Below are positions 7,824-16,099 of a stretch of 40,898 nt of DNA, piece after piece (position 1 is the stretch's first letter; each line of letters starts with the position of its first letter). Below the pieces are notes generated by a model. It did no database searches. It saw only the letters and a program-made list of their open reading frames with translations, and was not told the origin of the DNA. The stretch is from assembly GCA_016868375.1 (NCBI GenBank), contig VGHA01000022.1, forward strand, positions 1 through 40,898, given 5' to 3'. Position numbers and translations under genes: made by a program. The stretch is from Betaproteobacteria bacterium. GTDB taxonomy: Bacteria > Pseudomonadota > Gammaproteobacteria > Burkholderiales > Burkholderiaceae_E.

Positions 7824-8870
7824 ATGGTTGATTTAAAACGTCGTGCAGTGCTTGCGCTCGCCACGGTGGCGGCAGGCCTTTCCTTCAACGCCTCATATGC
7901 GCAGACGCCTGTTCGCTTCTCGCTCGATTGGCGATTCGAAGCGCCCAATAGCGGCTTCATGGTCGCGATCGACAAGGGCTTCTACAAGGCAGAAGGCCTT
8001 GATGTCACGCTTGATCCGGGCAATGGGTCTGTTGACGGGATCAATCGCGTTGCCAGTGGTTCTTACAACCTGGCGATGGCCGATATCAACTCGCTGATCC
8101 GTTTCCGTGACAATCCGGCCAATCCACCGATCAAGGCAGTGTTCATGCAGATGAACGCGCCCGCCTTTGCGGTGACTTCGTTCGCCAAGACTGGTATTAA
8201 GGCGCCCAAGGACCTTGAAGGCCGTCTGGTGGGCGCGCCGGCGGCTGATGGCGCCTATGCCAACTGGGCCGCATTTATCAAGGCGTCGGGGATCGATGGG
8301 TCAAAAATTCGCATTGAAAACGTTGGATTCCCGGTACGCGAGCCCATGTTGATGCAGGGTAAGGTGGATGCCATCGTGAGCTTCGCCTACAGCTCATGGG
8401 TGGCGCTGCGCAGTGCTGGCCACAAGCCGGAAGACATCTCGATCATTTACATGCGTGATTTTGGCCTTGAGCTGTACGGCAATGCGCTACTCGCCAATCC
8501 TCAGTTCCTGCAGGCGAACCCAGAAACTGTTCGCAAGTTTGTGCGAGCCAGTATTCGGGGGTTCCTGGACGCTGCTGCCAATCCCAAGGATGCGATTGCC
8601 AGCGTTCTCAAGCGCAATCCTGTGACGACCGAAAATGCAGAAATGATGCGCTTTGCAATGTTCATGAACGACAACTTCTTCACCAACGAGGTGAAGGCGA
8701 ACGGCGTCGGACATGTCGATAGCGCACGGTTGGCGCGGTCGATCGACCAGATCGGTGAGAGTTTCAAGTACACCAACAAGCCAAAGGTGGCTGATATCTA
8801 CACCGACGAGTTTTTGCCTGCCAGAGCCGATCGTGCGGTGCCCGCTGCGATAGCGGGCAAGAAGTTCTGA
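7824..8870 (+). CDS. ABC transporter substrate-binding protein, NMT1/THI5 (ThiY/SsuA/TauA) type
   Basis: 348-residue periplasmic binding protein. ATG 7824 is chosen because AAGGA lies nine to ten bases upstream and it begins a clean signal peptide (KRRAVLALATVAAGLSF..., cleavage near SYAQ). Mature hallmarks of the NMT1 family are FSLDWRFEAPNSGFMVAIDKGFY, DVTLDPGNGSVDGINRVASG, LEGRLVGAPAADGAY and the late DEFLPA. Thiamine-pyrimidine binders (ThiY) share the L.W....N.g...A...GfY pattern, so a pyrimidine-like or other flat ligand is plausible. It is transcribed away from its ATPase and permease genes. Its end is eight bases from the convergent barbiturase-family gene. Confidence 0.88.
   Translation: MVDLKRRAVLALATVAAGLSFNASYAQTPVRFSLDWRFEAPNSGFMVAIDKGFYKAEGLDVTLDPGNGSVDGINRVASGSYNLAMADINSLIRFRDNPANPPIKAVFMQMNAPAFAVTSFAKTGIKAPKDLEGRLVGAPAADGAYANWAAFIKASGIDGSKIRIENVGFPVREPMLMQGKVDAIVSFAYSSWVALRSAGHKPEDISIIYMRDFGLELYGNALLANPQFLQANPETVRKFVRASIRGFLDAAANPKDAIASVLKRNPVTTENAEMMRFAMFMNDNFFTNEVKANGVGHVDSARLARSIDQIGESFKYTNKPKVADIYTDEFLPARADRAVPAAIAGKKF
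8839..8859. terminator. Possible hairpin at the binding-protein 3' end
   Basis: A perfect 8-bp stem (8839-8846 with 8852-8859, five-base loop) lies inside the last codons of the binding-protein gene, just before the convergent barbiturase-family gene ends at 8878. There is no T-run on either strand, so termination is only a possibility and coding constraint may explain it. Confidence 0.25.
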
Positions 8871-8877
8871 GTCGAGC

Positions 8878-9942
8878 TTAGCAACGCACCACAATGGCGG
8901 CCATTCCGCCGCCTATTGGTGCCTGATGCACCGAGTCGGCCGATACGAAAAAGCGAAGATGTCCTAAAAGACTGCCCAGCACACCGGATGCGGCTGCCCG
9001 AATATGCGATTCCGGGGCCCATCCGCTTGTGTAGACCGTGGTTCGTGAGCCGCGCACAAGCCCGTCTTCGGGGACCATCATCTTCGCGATCAGAGCTTCG
9101 ATTCGATCACCGTCGATCAGCTCGCCAAACGGATCTGAGCGAAGACCCTGCTCGGTGAACAATACCCGCAGGGAGCGCTGATCAAGCAGGTCTCGCGTAT
9201 GGGTCGAGGCGATTCGAAGATTGCCTCCCGCCCCGGGCCGGTTGCCCATCGCGACCACCTCGATTCGTCGAATTTCGGCGCCGGCGATTCCTTGAACATG
9301 ACGTGTGTAAATCGATAAGTCCTTGGCGATGCTCTCTTCGGTCAATCGCTCGCGGTCGACCTCGCCCAGTGCAACGCCGCCGCCGAGTGCCGAGATCGCG
9401 CGTCCACGATGAAGCTGGCTGTTGAGCGGCGTTGCGGCAGGGTGCCGGGCCGGAAGCATTGGAGATTTGATGAATAGAAGCTCCACCTGCTCAGGTTCAA
9501 GCCTCGCGTCAGCGATTGCGGCCTCGGCGCACCGCGTGACCCGGTCGACCAGTCGCAGTGTGCCGATATCTTCTATGGGGACTGGTTCGCTGCAGGCTGT
9601 GCCCAGCGCCAGTCTGGCCGAAGATTCTCCGGCGTCGGATCCACCTTGAGACTTGCCTGGATCCAGCTCGACAAAGGCAAATCCTTTGGGAGATCCGACC
9701 CCTTCGCTGCCGATTGCCAACATGGATAGCGAGCGATCGGTAAGCGCCGATTCCTGGAACACCCGGTCGAGCTGCAGCTTGAGCAGGTCCCGTGAGAAAT
9801 CGTTGGGAGCGTGATGCCCCTCGGTTTTTGCGAGCACGACCAGGCGTCGTATCTGGCCGACGGGAAGTGTCTTGATCCAGTTCTCCAGTAGCGAGACATC
9901 ACCCGCACCGGCCATGTCGAAGCAGAAGGTCTGAACGGTCAT
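8878..9942 (-). CDS. Cyanuric acid amidohydrolase/barbiturase-family ring-opening hydrolase
   Basis: 354-residue member of the AtzD/TrzD/barbiturase family, whose known members hydrolyse cyanuric acid to carboxybiuret or barbiturate to ureidomalonate. ATG 9942 is used: it overlaps the upstream stop as ATGA, and the protein then begins TVQTFCFDMAGAGDVSLLE as in the family, whereas a longer frame to 10035 adds 31 alien residues. Domain A has Lys39 in AKTEG with NDFSRDL, domain B has LFIKSPML and AMGNRPGAGGNLRIA, and domain C has EDGLVRGSR and the C-terminal SADSVHQAPIGGG. The domain A glycine loop reads AIGSEG where AtzD has SGGTEG, so the serine of the first Ser-Lys pair seems to be Ala76. The substrate may therefore differ from both characterised ones. 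Last gene of the ten-gene operon. Confidence 0.82.
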   Translation of the reverse strand: MTVQTFCFDMAGAGDVSLLENWIKTLPVGQIRRLVVLAKTEGHHAPNDFSRDLLKLQLDRVFQESALTDRSLSMLAIGSEGVGSPKGFAFVELDPGKSQGGSDAGESSARLALGTACSEPVPIEDIGTLRLVDRVTRCAEAAIADARLEPEQVELLFIKSPMLPARHPAATPLNSQLHRGRAISALGGGVALGEVDRERLTEESIAKDLSIYTRHVQGIAGAEIRRIEVVAMGNRPGAGGNLRIASTHTRDLLDQRSLRVLFTEQGLRSDPFGELIDGDRIEALIAKMMVPEDGLVRGSRTTVYTSGWAPESHIRAAASGVLGSLLGHLRFFVSADSVHQAPIGGGMAAIVVRC

Positions 9943-10760
9943 GATGGAGATTCCCAGAGTTTGCGCCATAGCGCGTGCAGCGGAAGCGCCTGACTTGATA
10001 CCGAGGCACAGAGGTCGAGATCTTTTTCCAGCCATGCGAACAGTTGGCCAGGGTCGGTAAGTGGGTGGGAGAGCGACTCACGCAGCCGCTCCATCTGCAC
10101 CGAATGGGCTGACCCAAGGGAGAGTGCCTCGAACACCTGGGTAAGCGGCAGGCCCTGCTCACGGCTGAAACGTTGCGCAGCGGCCAGGCCCGCCGCGATG
10201 CCTGCAATGGCAAGCTGGTTGGCGAGTTTGCAGCGTTGCCCCGCACCTGCGTTGCCAAGATGAACGACGCGTGCACAGTACGCCGACAGGACCTGCTCGA
10301 CGTCGGGCTGGTGTGACAGGTCGCAACCCAGCATGGCCACCATCTTGCCCTGCTGAGCGCCGGCCACCCCGCCGCTGAGCGGCGCGTCGGCGTAGCGCAG
10401 TCGCGCCCGGCGACATCGCTGCTCGGAGTCATACGCGAACTCCGGAGATACGGTGCCATGCTCAATCACCAGGGTTCCGGGCGGGCAGCGGTCGAGGTAC
10501 TGCTCGAACACCATGCTTGACGCAGCTTGATCCGTTACGCAGAGCACCACGACCGATGGCTCAGCGACTTCGCTCCAGGCGTGAGTGTCGCGCCAGCGAG
10601 ATTGAGCCTGATGGTTGATATCGATGCCCTGAACCTGGGCACCAAAAGTGATCAGTCGTGCTGCGATCTCTGAACCCAGCGCACCGAGTCCGAACACCTG
10701 GGCGCGCATTCCCGAAAGGATCGCCGCACCGGGCGGCATTGGCGCGGATGGCAGACTCAT
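9939..10760 (-). CDS. Beta-hydroxyacid dehydrogenase family NAD(P)-binding protein (copy 1)
   Basis: 273-residue protein of the 3-hydroxyisobutyrate/tartronate-semialdehyde dehydrogenase family. The NAD(P) site is QVFGLGALGSEIA (about residue 22), the substrate loop is DAPLSGGVAGAQQGK (about 124), and the catalytic lysine is in GAGQRCKLANQ. Its start overlaps the stop of the nitrile-hydratase fusion as ATGA, and its own stop overlaps the next gene the same way, so three genes are translationally coupled. A second, divergent copy lies at 13701-14612. The expected reaction is NAD(P)-linked oxidation of a small beta-hydroxy acid or reduction of a semialdehyde or imine; the catalytic Lys argues for the former. 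Confidence 0.82.
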   Translation of the reverse strand: MSLPSAPMPPGAAILSGMRAQVFGLGALGSEIAARLITFGAQVQGIDINHQAQSRWRDTHAWSEVAEPSVVVLCVTDQAASSMVFEQYLDRCPPGTLVIEHGTVSPEFAYDSEQRCRRARLRYADAPLSGGVAGAQQGKMVAMLGCDLSHQPDVEQVLSAYCARVVHLGNAGAGQRCKLANQLAIAGIAAGLAAAQRFSREQGLPLTQVFEALSLGSAHSVQMERLRESLSHPLTDPGQLFAWLEKDLDLCASVSSQALPLHALWRKLWESPS

Positions 10761-11809
10761 GGCCTGATGGTGGTAATCGGCCTATCCGTCTGCACGTCGG
10801 GTAGCTTCGGAACCGCTACGCCGATCAGACAGTCCCGGGTCACAATGGTTGCGAGTGTCGCTTCATCGAGACCCTCTGCGCCGGAGGGTTTGAGGGGCAG
10901 CACCATGTATCGAAGGTCGGCGGTGCTGTCGTAGACGTCGACCCTCACGGACTCGGGCAGCTCCAGCCCGAACTCTCTCAGCACTGCGCGAGGCTCCCGA
11001 ACCGCCCGTGTCCGATACGGCTTGCCCACATACCAGGCCGGAGGCTGACCGAGCAGATTGCGTGGATAGCATGAGCACAGCGTGCAGACGATCAGACAGT
11101 GCACTTGAGGCGTGCTTTCAACGATGGCGAGGCGGCCGTCTGGAAACGAAATGCCGAATTCCTCGCAAGCGACGCGACCGTCTGCAATCGCCGCTTGCCG
11201 GAAGTCGGGGTCCTGCCAGGCTTTGGCGACGATTCTTGCGCCCCAGGCTGGCTTTGGCGCATCAATTCGTTCGATCGCAACCCTGATCTGATCGCGAGAC
11301 AGCAGCCCTCGTCGCTCAAGCAATTCGGCCAGAGCAAGCGTTCGCCATTCCGAGCTTGAAGGCGGGCAATCAGCCGCGGGCAGATAGCCGCGTCCGCCAT
11401 ATGGGTCGGTGACCGTTGCGGCAGCGTCCGCGCAGGGGTCGGAGGTTCGATCCACGCGCGTTGCCAGCCAGCCGGGGCTTGCGTCATGAAGGCCTTTCAG
11501 CTCGGCGACCATGCGATCGACCTCGTCAGCTGCCACGACGGCTTTTCTGTCGAGGATGCCAAGCATGCTGGTGAGCATTCGCTCGAAGAATGACAGGTCG
11601 TGATAAAGGGCTTCGCCGAAGCTTTCGAAGCCGTCGCGCAGTTCGTCAAGGGGAACGATGCCTTGTGCGCCCAAAAGAACGCGAATTGCTGCGCATTGGC
11701 GTTCCCAATAAAACAAGGTGCGCTCGCGGCGGTCCACCGCGCTGGCATCACCCCAGCCAGGCGAGTCGATCCGTCCGCCTACGTCATGGTAGCGGCGCGC
11801 GACGCTCAT
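10757..11809 (-). CDS. Fused nitrile hydratase/thiocyanate hydrolase: beta N-terminal half plus alpha-type catalytic subunit
   Basis: 350-residue chimera. Residues 1-110 resemble the helical N-terminal half of the nitrile hydratase beta subunit (beta of thiocyanate hydrolase): HDVGG at 8-12, then a long helix with FYWERQCAAIRVLL and an ...FFERMLTSML segment. Residues about 150-350 are the alpha-type (gamma of thiocyanate hydrolase) subunit. They carry the metal claw V241-CTLCSC-Y (Cys242, Cys245, Ser246, Cys247), the Thr variant that normally binds low-spin Co(III), followed by WYVGKPYRTRAV, PRAVLREFG and IVTRDCLIGVAVP. The missing beta C-terminal domain is encoded at 5818-6120. Normal nitrile hydratases keep alpha and whole beta as separate chains. 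Both ends overlap neighbours as ATGA. Predicted: hydration of a nitrile to an amide or hydrolysis of a thiocyanate-like group, in the cytoplasm. Confidence 0.85.
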   Translation of the reverse strand: MSVARRYHDVGGRIDSPGWGDASAVDRRERTLFYWERQCAAIRVLLGAQGIVPLDELRDGFESFGEALYHDLSFFERMLTSMLGILDRKAVVAADEVDRMVAELKGLHDASPGWLATRVDRTSDPCADAAATVTDPYGGRGYLPAADCPPSSSEWRTLALAELLERRGLLSRDQIRVAIERIDAPKPAWGARIVAKAWQDPDFRQAAIADGRVACEEFGISFPDGRLAIVESTPQVHCLIVCTLCSCYPRNLLGQPPAWYVGKPYRTRAVREPRAVLREFGLELPESVRVDVYDSTADLRYMVLPLKPSGAEGLDEATLATIVTRDCLIGVAVPKLPDVQTDRPITTIRP

Positions 11810-12513
11810 GCGATCTGGCGCGATTGCGCCGACTGAATAAACTGTGCAACTGTCGCTGTCCAGCCAAAGAAGGTGCGTACGTTCCAGAGCGTGGCATCGA
11901 GCAGATAGGAAGGGCCTGCGTGGTGGGTGGCATCTTCCAGAAGAAGACAGAAGTACTCGCGGTGGTAGGCCTCGCGAAGCGTGCTCTCGACGCAGGCATT
12001 GGCTGCAACGCCGGTCAGGACCAGATTTCGAATTCGCCTTGCGCGAAGAATCTGGTCCAGGCAGGTTCCCGCAAATGCGCTGTAGCGGGATTTTTTCACC
12101 ACCATCTCGCTTGGGCCAGGCTGCAATTCATCAACGATCTCGTAGTCCCAGGTTCCGTCTGTGATCAACCGCCGATGAAGTTCAGGCCGCTCACGCATCA
12201 AAATCTGCGCTTCAGATTTGTGCCATACGGGCGCTGTGGCGCCGCCCACCACCAGATGGTCCGCATCAAATCCGCTCTGGATATAGACAACGAACAGACC
12301 TGCCTCACGAGCAGCCTCAACGCTCTGTTGCACCCGGGCGATCGTTCCGGTCGCATGGCTCAAGTCATAGCCAACCTGATCAAAATAGCCTTCAGGCTTG
12401 AGAAAGCCGTTTTGCATGTCGACTACGATCAGGGCGGTTTCAGCCGTGTGCCATTCGATTCCGCTTGGTAGTGCCGACTGAAGCGTGAGCGTGGCGGTGC
12501 GATGATTCGTCAT
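11806..12513 (-). CDS. rutB: RutB-like isochorismatase-family amidohydrolase
   Basis: 235-residue cysteine hydrolase very like RutB, the (peroxy)ureidoacrylate amidohydrolase of uracil catabolism. The triad is Asp32 (IVVDMQNGF), Lys141 (KKSRYSAF) and Cys174 (GVAANACVEST). RutB-specific context is also present: SEAQILMRERPEL, WDYEIVDEL, YFCLLLEDATHHAGP and a late TFFGW. ATG 12513 is preferred, with AGGGAA about eight bases upstream and a RutB-like N-terminus; an ATG at 12552 would add 13 residues and overlap the Rieske gene. The stop overlaps the nitrile-hydratase fusion start as ATGA. It probably removes carbamate or ammonia from a ureido or acylamide made by ring opening. No RutA monooxygenase is present, so this is not a standard rut operon. 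Confidence 0.85.
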   Translation of the reverse strand: MTNHRTATLTLQSALPSGIEWHTAETALIVVDMQNGFLKPEGYFDQVGYDLSHATGTIARVQQSVEAAREAGLFVVYIQSGFDADHLVVGGATAPVWHKSEAQILMRERPELHRRLITDGTWDYEIVDELQPGPSEMVVKKSRYSAFAGTCLDQILRARRIRNLVLTGVAANACVESTLREAYHREYFCLLLEDATHHAGPSYLLDATLWNVRTFFGWTATVAQFIQSAQSRQIA

Positions 12514-12526
12514 GGAATCGTTCCCT

Positions 12527-13696
12527 TCAGACTGACGCGACTTCAGACCCATACCGCGCGCTGTCGTGCTGCTCGCCCAGCACCCGATCGATGACCCAGT
12601 TATCGAGCGCGTGAACGATTTTTTCCTTGATGCAGAATCGGCCTGGGGTCACATGCCAGGACTGAAGACCGCGCTGCTGAAGCTCAGAGATGTCGTTGTC
12701 TTCCCGAACGACGATGTCCTGGCGCTTGAAGTAGTTGTCCGCCAGCGCCTGGAAGTCAGGACGTTCGAAGCGCTGCGCTGGAAAACATGAGGTCAGTACC
12801 AGATGGGTTCGCTCAGGCCCTTGAGGATGAGCCTCGAAACACCACATCGTGTCATTGGCAATCGCCAGCATGGCAGCGGGATAAACGAGGATGAATCGGC
12901 TGCCGAGGCTGGAGTCGCCTGACAGCGTTTCGATCGGCGGGAACCCAGGATCGCCGTGCAGCAGGGCACGCGTACCCTCGTGGCGCTCATAGATCGCTGT
13001 GTATTCCCCTCGGCCCGGGTCTTCCGGGATGTTGATCGCCTTCTGCCGCGATATGGTCGAGCGATGCACGGTCGGAATGTGATAGCCCTCCATGAAGTTT
13101 TCCACCCACACCTTCCAGTTGCAATCGAGGTCGTAAGTCACGCGTCTGGCGGTACGCATCTGGCCAAAGCCATACATCTCGAGTCGTGCGGGCAGGTCGC
13201 CCAGCCAGGAGGCGAGCGGCGGCACATCCTCGGATACACATACAAACATGAACCCGGCCCAGGTATCGATTCTTGCAGCGTGAAGCGGGTAGTCGTCGGT
13301 AGAGAACCCCACTGAATCGGCCATCGCGGGTGCGGCCAGCAGCTTGCCGTCCAGGCTGTAGCTCCAGGCATGGTACGGGCAGACCAGATTTCGCGACTGA
13401 CCTTCGCCCTGCGCAATGGGCGAGCCACGGTGCCTGCAGGCGTTGGCCAGCGCGTGAAGCTTGCCTGTCGCGTCGCGGGTCAGCACCAGGCTGACATTTG
13501 CGAAGCGGATCGTGCACCAGCTTCCAGGCGCGGCGACTCGATCTTCGCGGCCCACCATGATCCAGCCGCGATGAAATATCGTTTCAACCTCGCGTTGATA
13601 AAACGACGGGTCGGTGTAACAGCGGGGCGGAAGTCCGGCTGCCTGATCGAGTGGTTTGCGCACGTCTCGATACGTTTCGCGGTCGAATAGGTTCAT
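12527..13696 (-). CDS. Rieske non-heme iron oxygenase, alpha subunit
   Basis: 389-residue ring-hydroxylating or demethylating oxygenase large subunit. The Rieske [2Fe-2S] ligands are Cys87-X-His89 (ACRHRG) and Cys106-X2-His109 (CPYHAW). The mononuclear iron site is ENFMEGYHIPTVH (His206, His211, bridging Glu203), with the third ligand likely Asp333 in REDND. Length and the E-N-x2-E-x2-H-x4-H pattern fit the choline/stachydrine/carnitine-type group. No dedicated ferredoxin or reductase gene is in the window, so electrons must come from elsewhere. It sits four bases after the second dehydrogenase gene and 13 bases before rutB. A role in activating a heterocycle or cleaving an N-alkyl group is inference. 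Confidence 0.9.
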   Translation of the reverse strand: MNLFDRETYRDVRKPLDQAAGLPPRCYTDPSFYQREVETIFHRGWIMVGREDRVAAPGSWCTIRFANVSLVLTRDATGKLHALANACRHRGSPIAQGEGQSRNLVCPYHAWSYSLDGKLLAAPAMADSVGFSTDDYPLHAARIDTWAGFMFVCVSEDVPPLASWLGDLPARLEMYGFGQMRTARRVTYDLDCNWKVWVENFMEGYHIPTVHRSTISRQKAINIPEDPGRGEYTAIYERHEGTRALLHGDPGFPPIETLSGDSSLGSRFILVYPAAMLAIANDTMWCFEAHPQGPERTHLVLTSCFPAQRFERPDFQALADNYFKRQDIVVREDNDISELQQRGLQSWHVTPGRFCIKEKIVHALDNWVIDRVLGEQHDSARYGSEVASV

Positions 13697-13700
13697 CGCC

Positions 13701-14612
13701 TCACCCTTTCAGAAGACAAGCTGGGAGATCTGCCCAGTCGCAGTGTTCGAACCCGTTGCCTGAGGCGAGGCCGAGTGCGGCCCGCACCTGGTCGCCAAGG
13801 GGTATGGGAGTACCCGCTTCCACTGCGGCGAGAGCGAGCAGGTCCAGATCCTTCAATCCAAGCTTCACCGTGAAGCCAGCCGGCCCCTCTGACGCCGTAC
13901 CTCTGTCAGCGGTTTGCGCGACTCGGGCGCCAACACCCTCATAGACCGGGCCCCGAAACAGCTTGCCGGTGACCACTTGCTGCAGGCTCGCTGCACTCGC
14001 GCCATGTGCCTGAACGAACCGACTGGCCTCGGTCAACGTTGTGATTGCGGAAGCGATCATGAGGTTACCGGCCAGCTTGATCGCGCAGGCAGCCTCTGGC
14101 GTGGGCACCTGGTGTCGTCTGGGGGCGAAGGCACTCAGCACGTCAAGCCCCACGGAATACCAGACGCTGGTTTGCTCGTCGCTCGGGCCGAACAGTGCGG
14201 TGAGATCACGCGCCCAGGCCTCATCAGGACGCCCGAATACCGGACAGGCGGCAAAGTGCTGACCTGACTGGCCGTGGTGGTCCGCAAGCGTTCGGGCGAG
14301 CGAAACGCTGATGGTTCCGACACAAAGGTGGATCGCGCCCGCGGGCAGCAGCGGAATGACGCGATCGGCGAGCGATAGGGTCGATTCATCGCTAGGTAGC
14401 ACGGACACCAGCACCTGAGCGCGTCCCCAGAACGTGTCAGACGCCGTATCAATTACCGTCAGTCCTCTTTGTGCAGCTGCCTGGCGTTGCTCGGCGTCGA
14501 TATCAAAGCCCGCAACAGCGAAATGCGCGTGCGCCAGGGCGACTGCGATTGGCAGGCCCAGTTGACCCAGTCCCGCAATCATCACAGGCAATTGAGGCTG
14601 GTCTCCCCTCAT
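13701..14612 (-). CDS. Beta-hydroxyacid dehydrogenase family NAD(P)-binding protein (copy 2)
   Basis: 303-residue relative of copy 1. The NAD(P) site is MIAGLGQLGLPIA (about residue 12), the substrate loop is ACPVFGRPDEAWA, and the conserved Lys is in CAIKLAGNLMI. The loop PVFGRPDAA-like form is common in a subgroup that includes imine reductases, but those usually lose the Lys, which is kept here. It is eight bases downstream of the second flavoprotein gene and directly before the Rieske gene, so it is co-expressed with both. Substrate unknown. Confidence 0.8.
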   Translation of the reverse strand: MRGDQPQLPVMIAGLGQLGLPIAVALAHAHFAVAGFDIDAEQRQAAAQRGLTVIDTASDTFWGRAQVLVSVLPSDESTLSLADRVIPLLPAGAIHLCVGTISVSLARTLADHHGQSGQHFAACPVFGRPDEAWARDLTALFGPSDEQTSVWYSVGLDVLSAFAPRRHQVPTPEAACAIKLAGNLMIASAITTLTEASRFVQAHGASAASLQQVVTGKLFRGPVYEGVGARVAQTADRGTASEGPAGFTVKLGLKDLDLLALAAVEAGTPIPLGDQVRAALGLASGNGFEHCDWADLPACLLKG

Positions 14613-14620
14613 TACCTTAC

Positions 14621-16099
14621 TCAGGCATTTGCCGTGAAGACTGATGAGCCCGCAGACGGAACTGTCGGCTTGAGTTCAACTTCGTCAAAGGCATGGAGGG
14701 CCGGTAGCAATGCCGCTGATTGCTCCAGCATCAGCGCCCGCGTCACGCCGCTTACCAGTCTGGGGATGGCGTATTTATGGCCGCTTGCCGACGTGGTGTG
14801 CGGCCCCATGCTGACGACTGAGGAGAAATTGAACGCCCTGACGCGGCTCACCCAACTGTTCTGCTCAGCCTCAATCGGCAGATATTCGAATGTCGGGCCA
14901 AGGTACGGGTAGTCGCCCAGCGTATCGCTTGACTCGCCGGAGGGGGGCGCGAAGACATGTCGCCAGCGCTTGACAAGAGGGCCGAGCGCGCGCAGTTCAG
15001 GTCTAGCCTCGTAGTCGACCACGGCGCCGGTCGCACAGATGATGTGGTCGAACACGAAGTTGCCGCGCGGCGTGCTCACGTGAACATGGTGGCCATCGTC
15101 CACCACCGCCAGCCAGGGGCTTCCCGAATGCGACCTAAAATGAGCGTGTGAATGCGCGCGGTCCCAGGCATTCTGAGTAGGAGGCTGGTCGAAGGTTTCG
15201 AAGAAATGATTGGTGCGCCAGCGGGTCAGGTCATCGAGTTCGGGAAAATGCTTGAGAAAGCCTGCGAACTCCAGACGACGATGGGGGTTGATGGTGGGAA
15301 TGTTTTCGCGCCGAAAGCAGACATCGACACTGCTTGCGCCGTGCTCAAGCGCGACGCAGGCGTTATCGAAGGCCGAGGCACCGTGACCAAGGATTCCGAC
15401 CCGCTTTCCGGCAAGCTTTTTGAAATCGATCGCGCGACAGGCATGATCCAGCCGCTCAGGAGCCACCGCGTTCTCAATGGTTGCCGGCACGCGCCAGGCA
15501 CCTGCGCCATCAAAGCCGGTTGCGAGAATCACCTGGCGTGCGAGCAGCGTTGTAGGGGGGTTATCTGTTAACCCTTGCTCGCTCACGGCCAGCGCAATGA
15601 CGCCCGCCCGGTGATTCAGACCCACACACTCGACGTTGTTTCGAACGGTGATCCCGGCGGCATGCCGGAACCAGCGAAGGAACTGCATCCAGCGGGTTCT
15701 TTCGATTCTTTCGATCGAGGCCCATGCCTGGTCGCCATAGGCGGCGCGATAGAAGGCGGGCGCAGACAGGCTCGGCAGTCCGCCTTCGATGCCGACGGTG
15801 AACTTCGGCGTGCGGAGGTGGCTCATTCGGGCGAATTGCTCCCACACGCCCTCGGTGCCCGCTGGCAAGCGATCGAGCAGCACGACGTCGTGGACGCCAT
15901 CGCGCTTGAGCGCAAGCGCGGTGCCAAGTGCTGCCTGACCCGCACCCACGATGACCACGTCGTGAATAGGCTCCTCGCTGGTGCGGGCTGCGGGAAGTAC
16001 CCACGCACGGCCCGGATACGCCAGCAGCGCGAGCTCTTCTCGAACGCGTGCGGTCAGCGCGCGGACAGACGGTGTGTCAGGCCAGGGGGCTTCGCTCAT
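14621..16099 (-). CDS. FAD/NAD(P)-binding flavin monooxygenase-like oxidoreductase (copy 2)
   Basis: 492-residue paralogue of the 4324-5772 protein. The FAD site is DVVIVGAGQAALG (about residue 49), the second nucleotide site is GKRVGILGHGASAFDNA, and later motifs are QVILATGFDG and DHIICATGA. Shared blocks (FARMSHLRTPK, CFRRENIP..NPHRRLEFAG, PRLVSGVTRAL) run the whole length, so the two are full-length paralogues and not domain matches. The start ATG 16099 overlaps the stop of the alpha/beta hydrolase as ATGA. Probably an NADPH-dependent N- or C-oxygenase in the same pathway as copy 1. Confidence 0.8.
   Translation of the reverse strand: MSEAPWPDTPSVRALTARVREELALLAYPGRAWVLPAARTSEEPIHDVVIVGAGQAALGTALALKRDGVHDVVLLDRLPAGTEGVWEQFARMSHLRTPKFTVGIEGGLPSLSAPAFYRAAYGDQAWASIERIERTRWMQFLRWFRHAAGITVRNNVECVGLNHRAGVIALAVSEQGLTDNPPTTLLARQVILATGFDGAGAWRVPATIENAVAPERLDHACRAIDFKKLAGKRVGILGHGASAFDNACVALEHGASSVDVCFRRENIPTINPHRRLEFAGFLKHFPELDDLTRWRTNHFFETFDQPPTQNAWDRAHSHAHFRSHSGSPWLAVVDDGHHVHVSTPRGNFVFDHIICATGAVVDYEARPELRALGPLVKRWRHVFAPPSGESSDTLGDYPYLGPTFEYLPIEAEQNSWVSRVRAFNFSSVVSMGPHTTSASGHKYAIPRLVSGVTRALMLEQSAALLPALHAFDEVELKPTVPSAGSSVFTANA

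Noticed and set aside
9943-10035. N-terminal extension of the barbiturase-family frame
   Set aside because: It runs inside the upstream dehydrogenase gene and adds residues absent in the family; ATG 9942 with an ATGA overlap is better.
11590-12471. A 293-codon plus-strand frame
   Set aside because: Antisense shadow of the RutB-like and nitrile-hydratase fusion genes, which have clear motifs.
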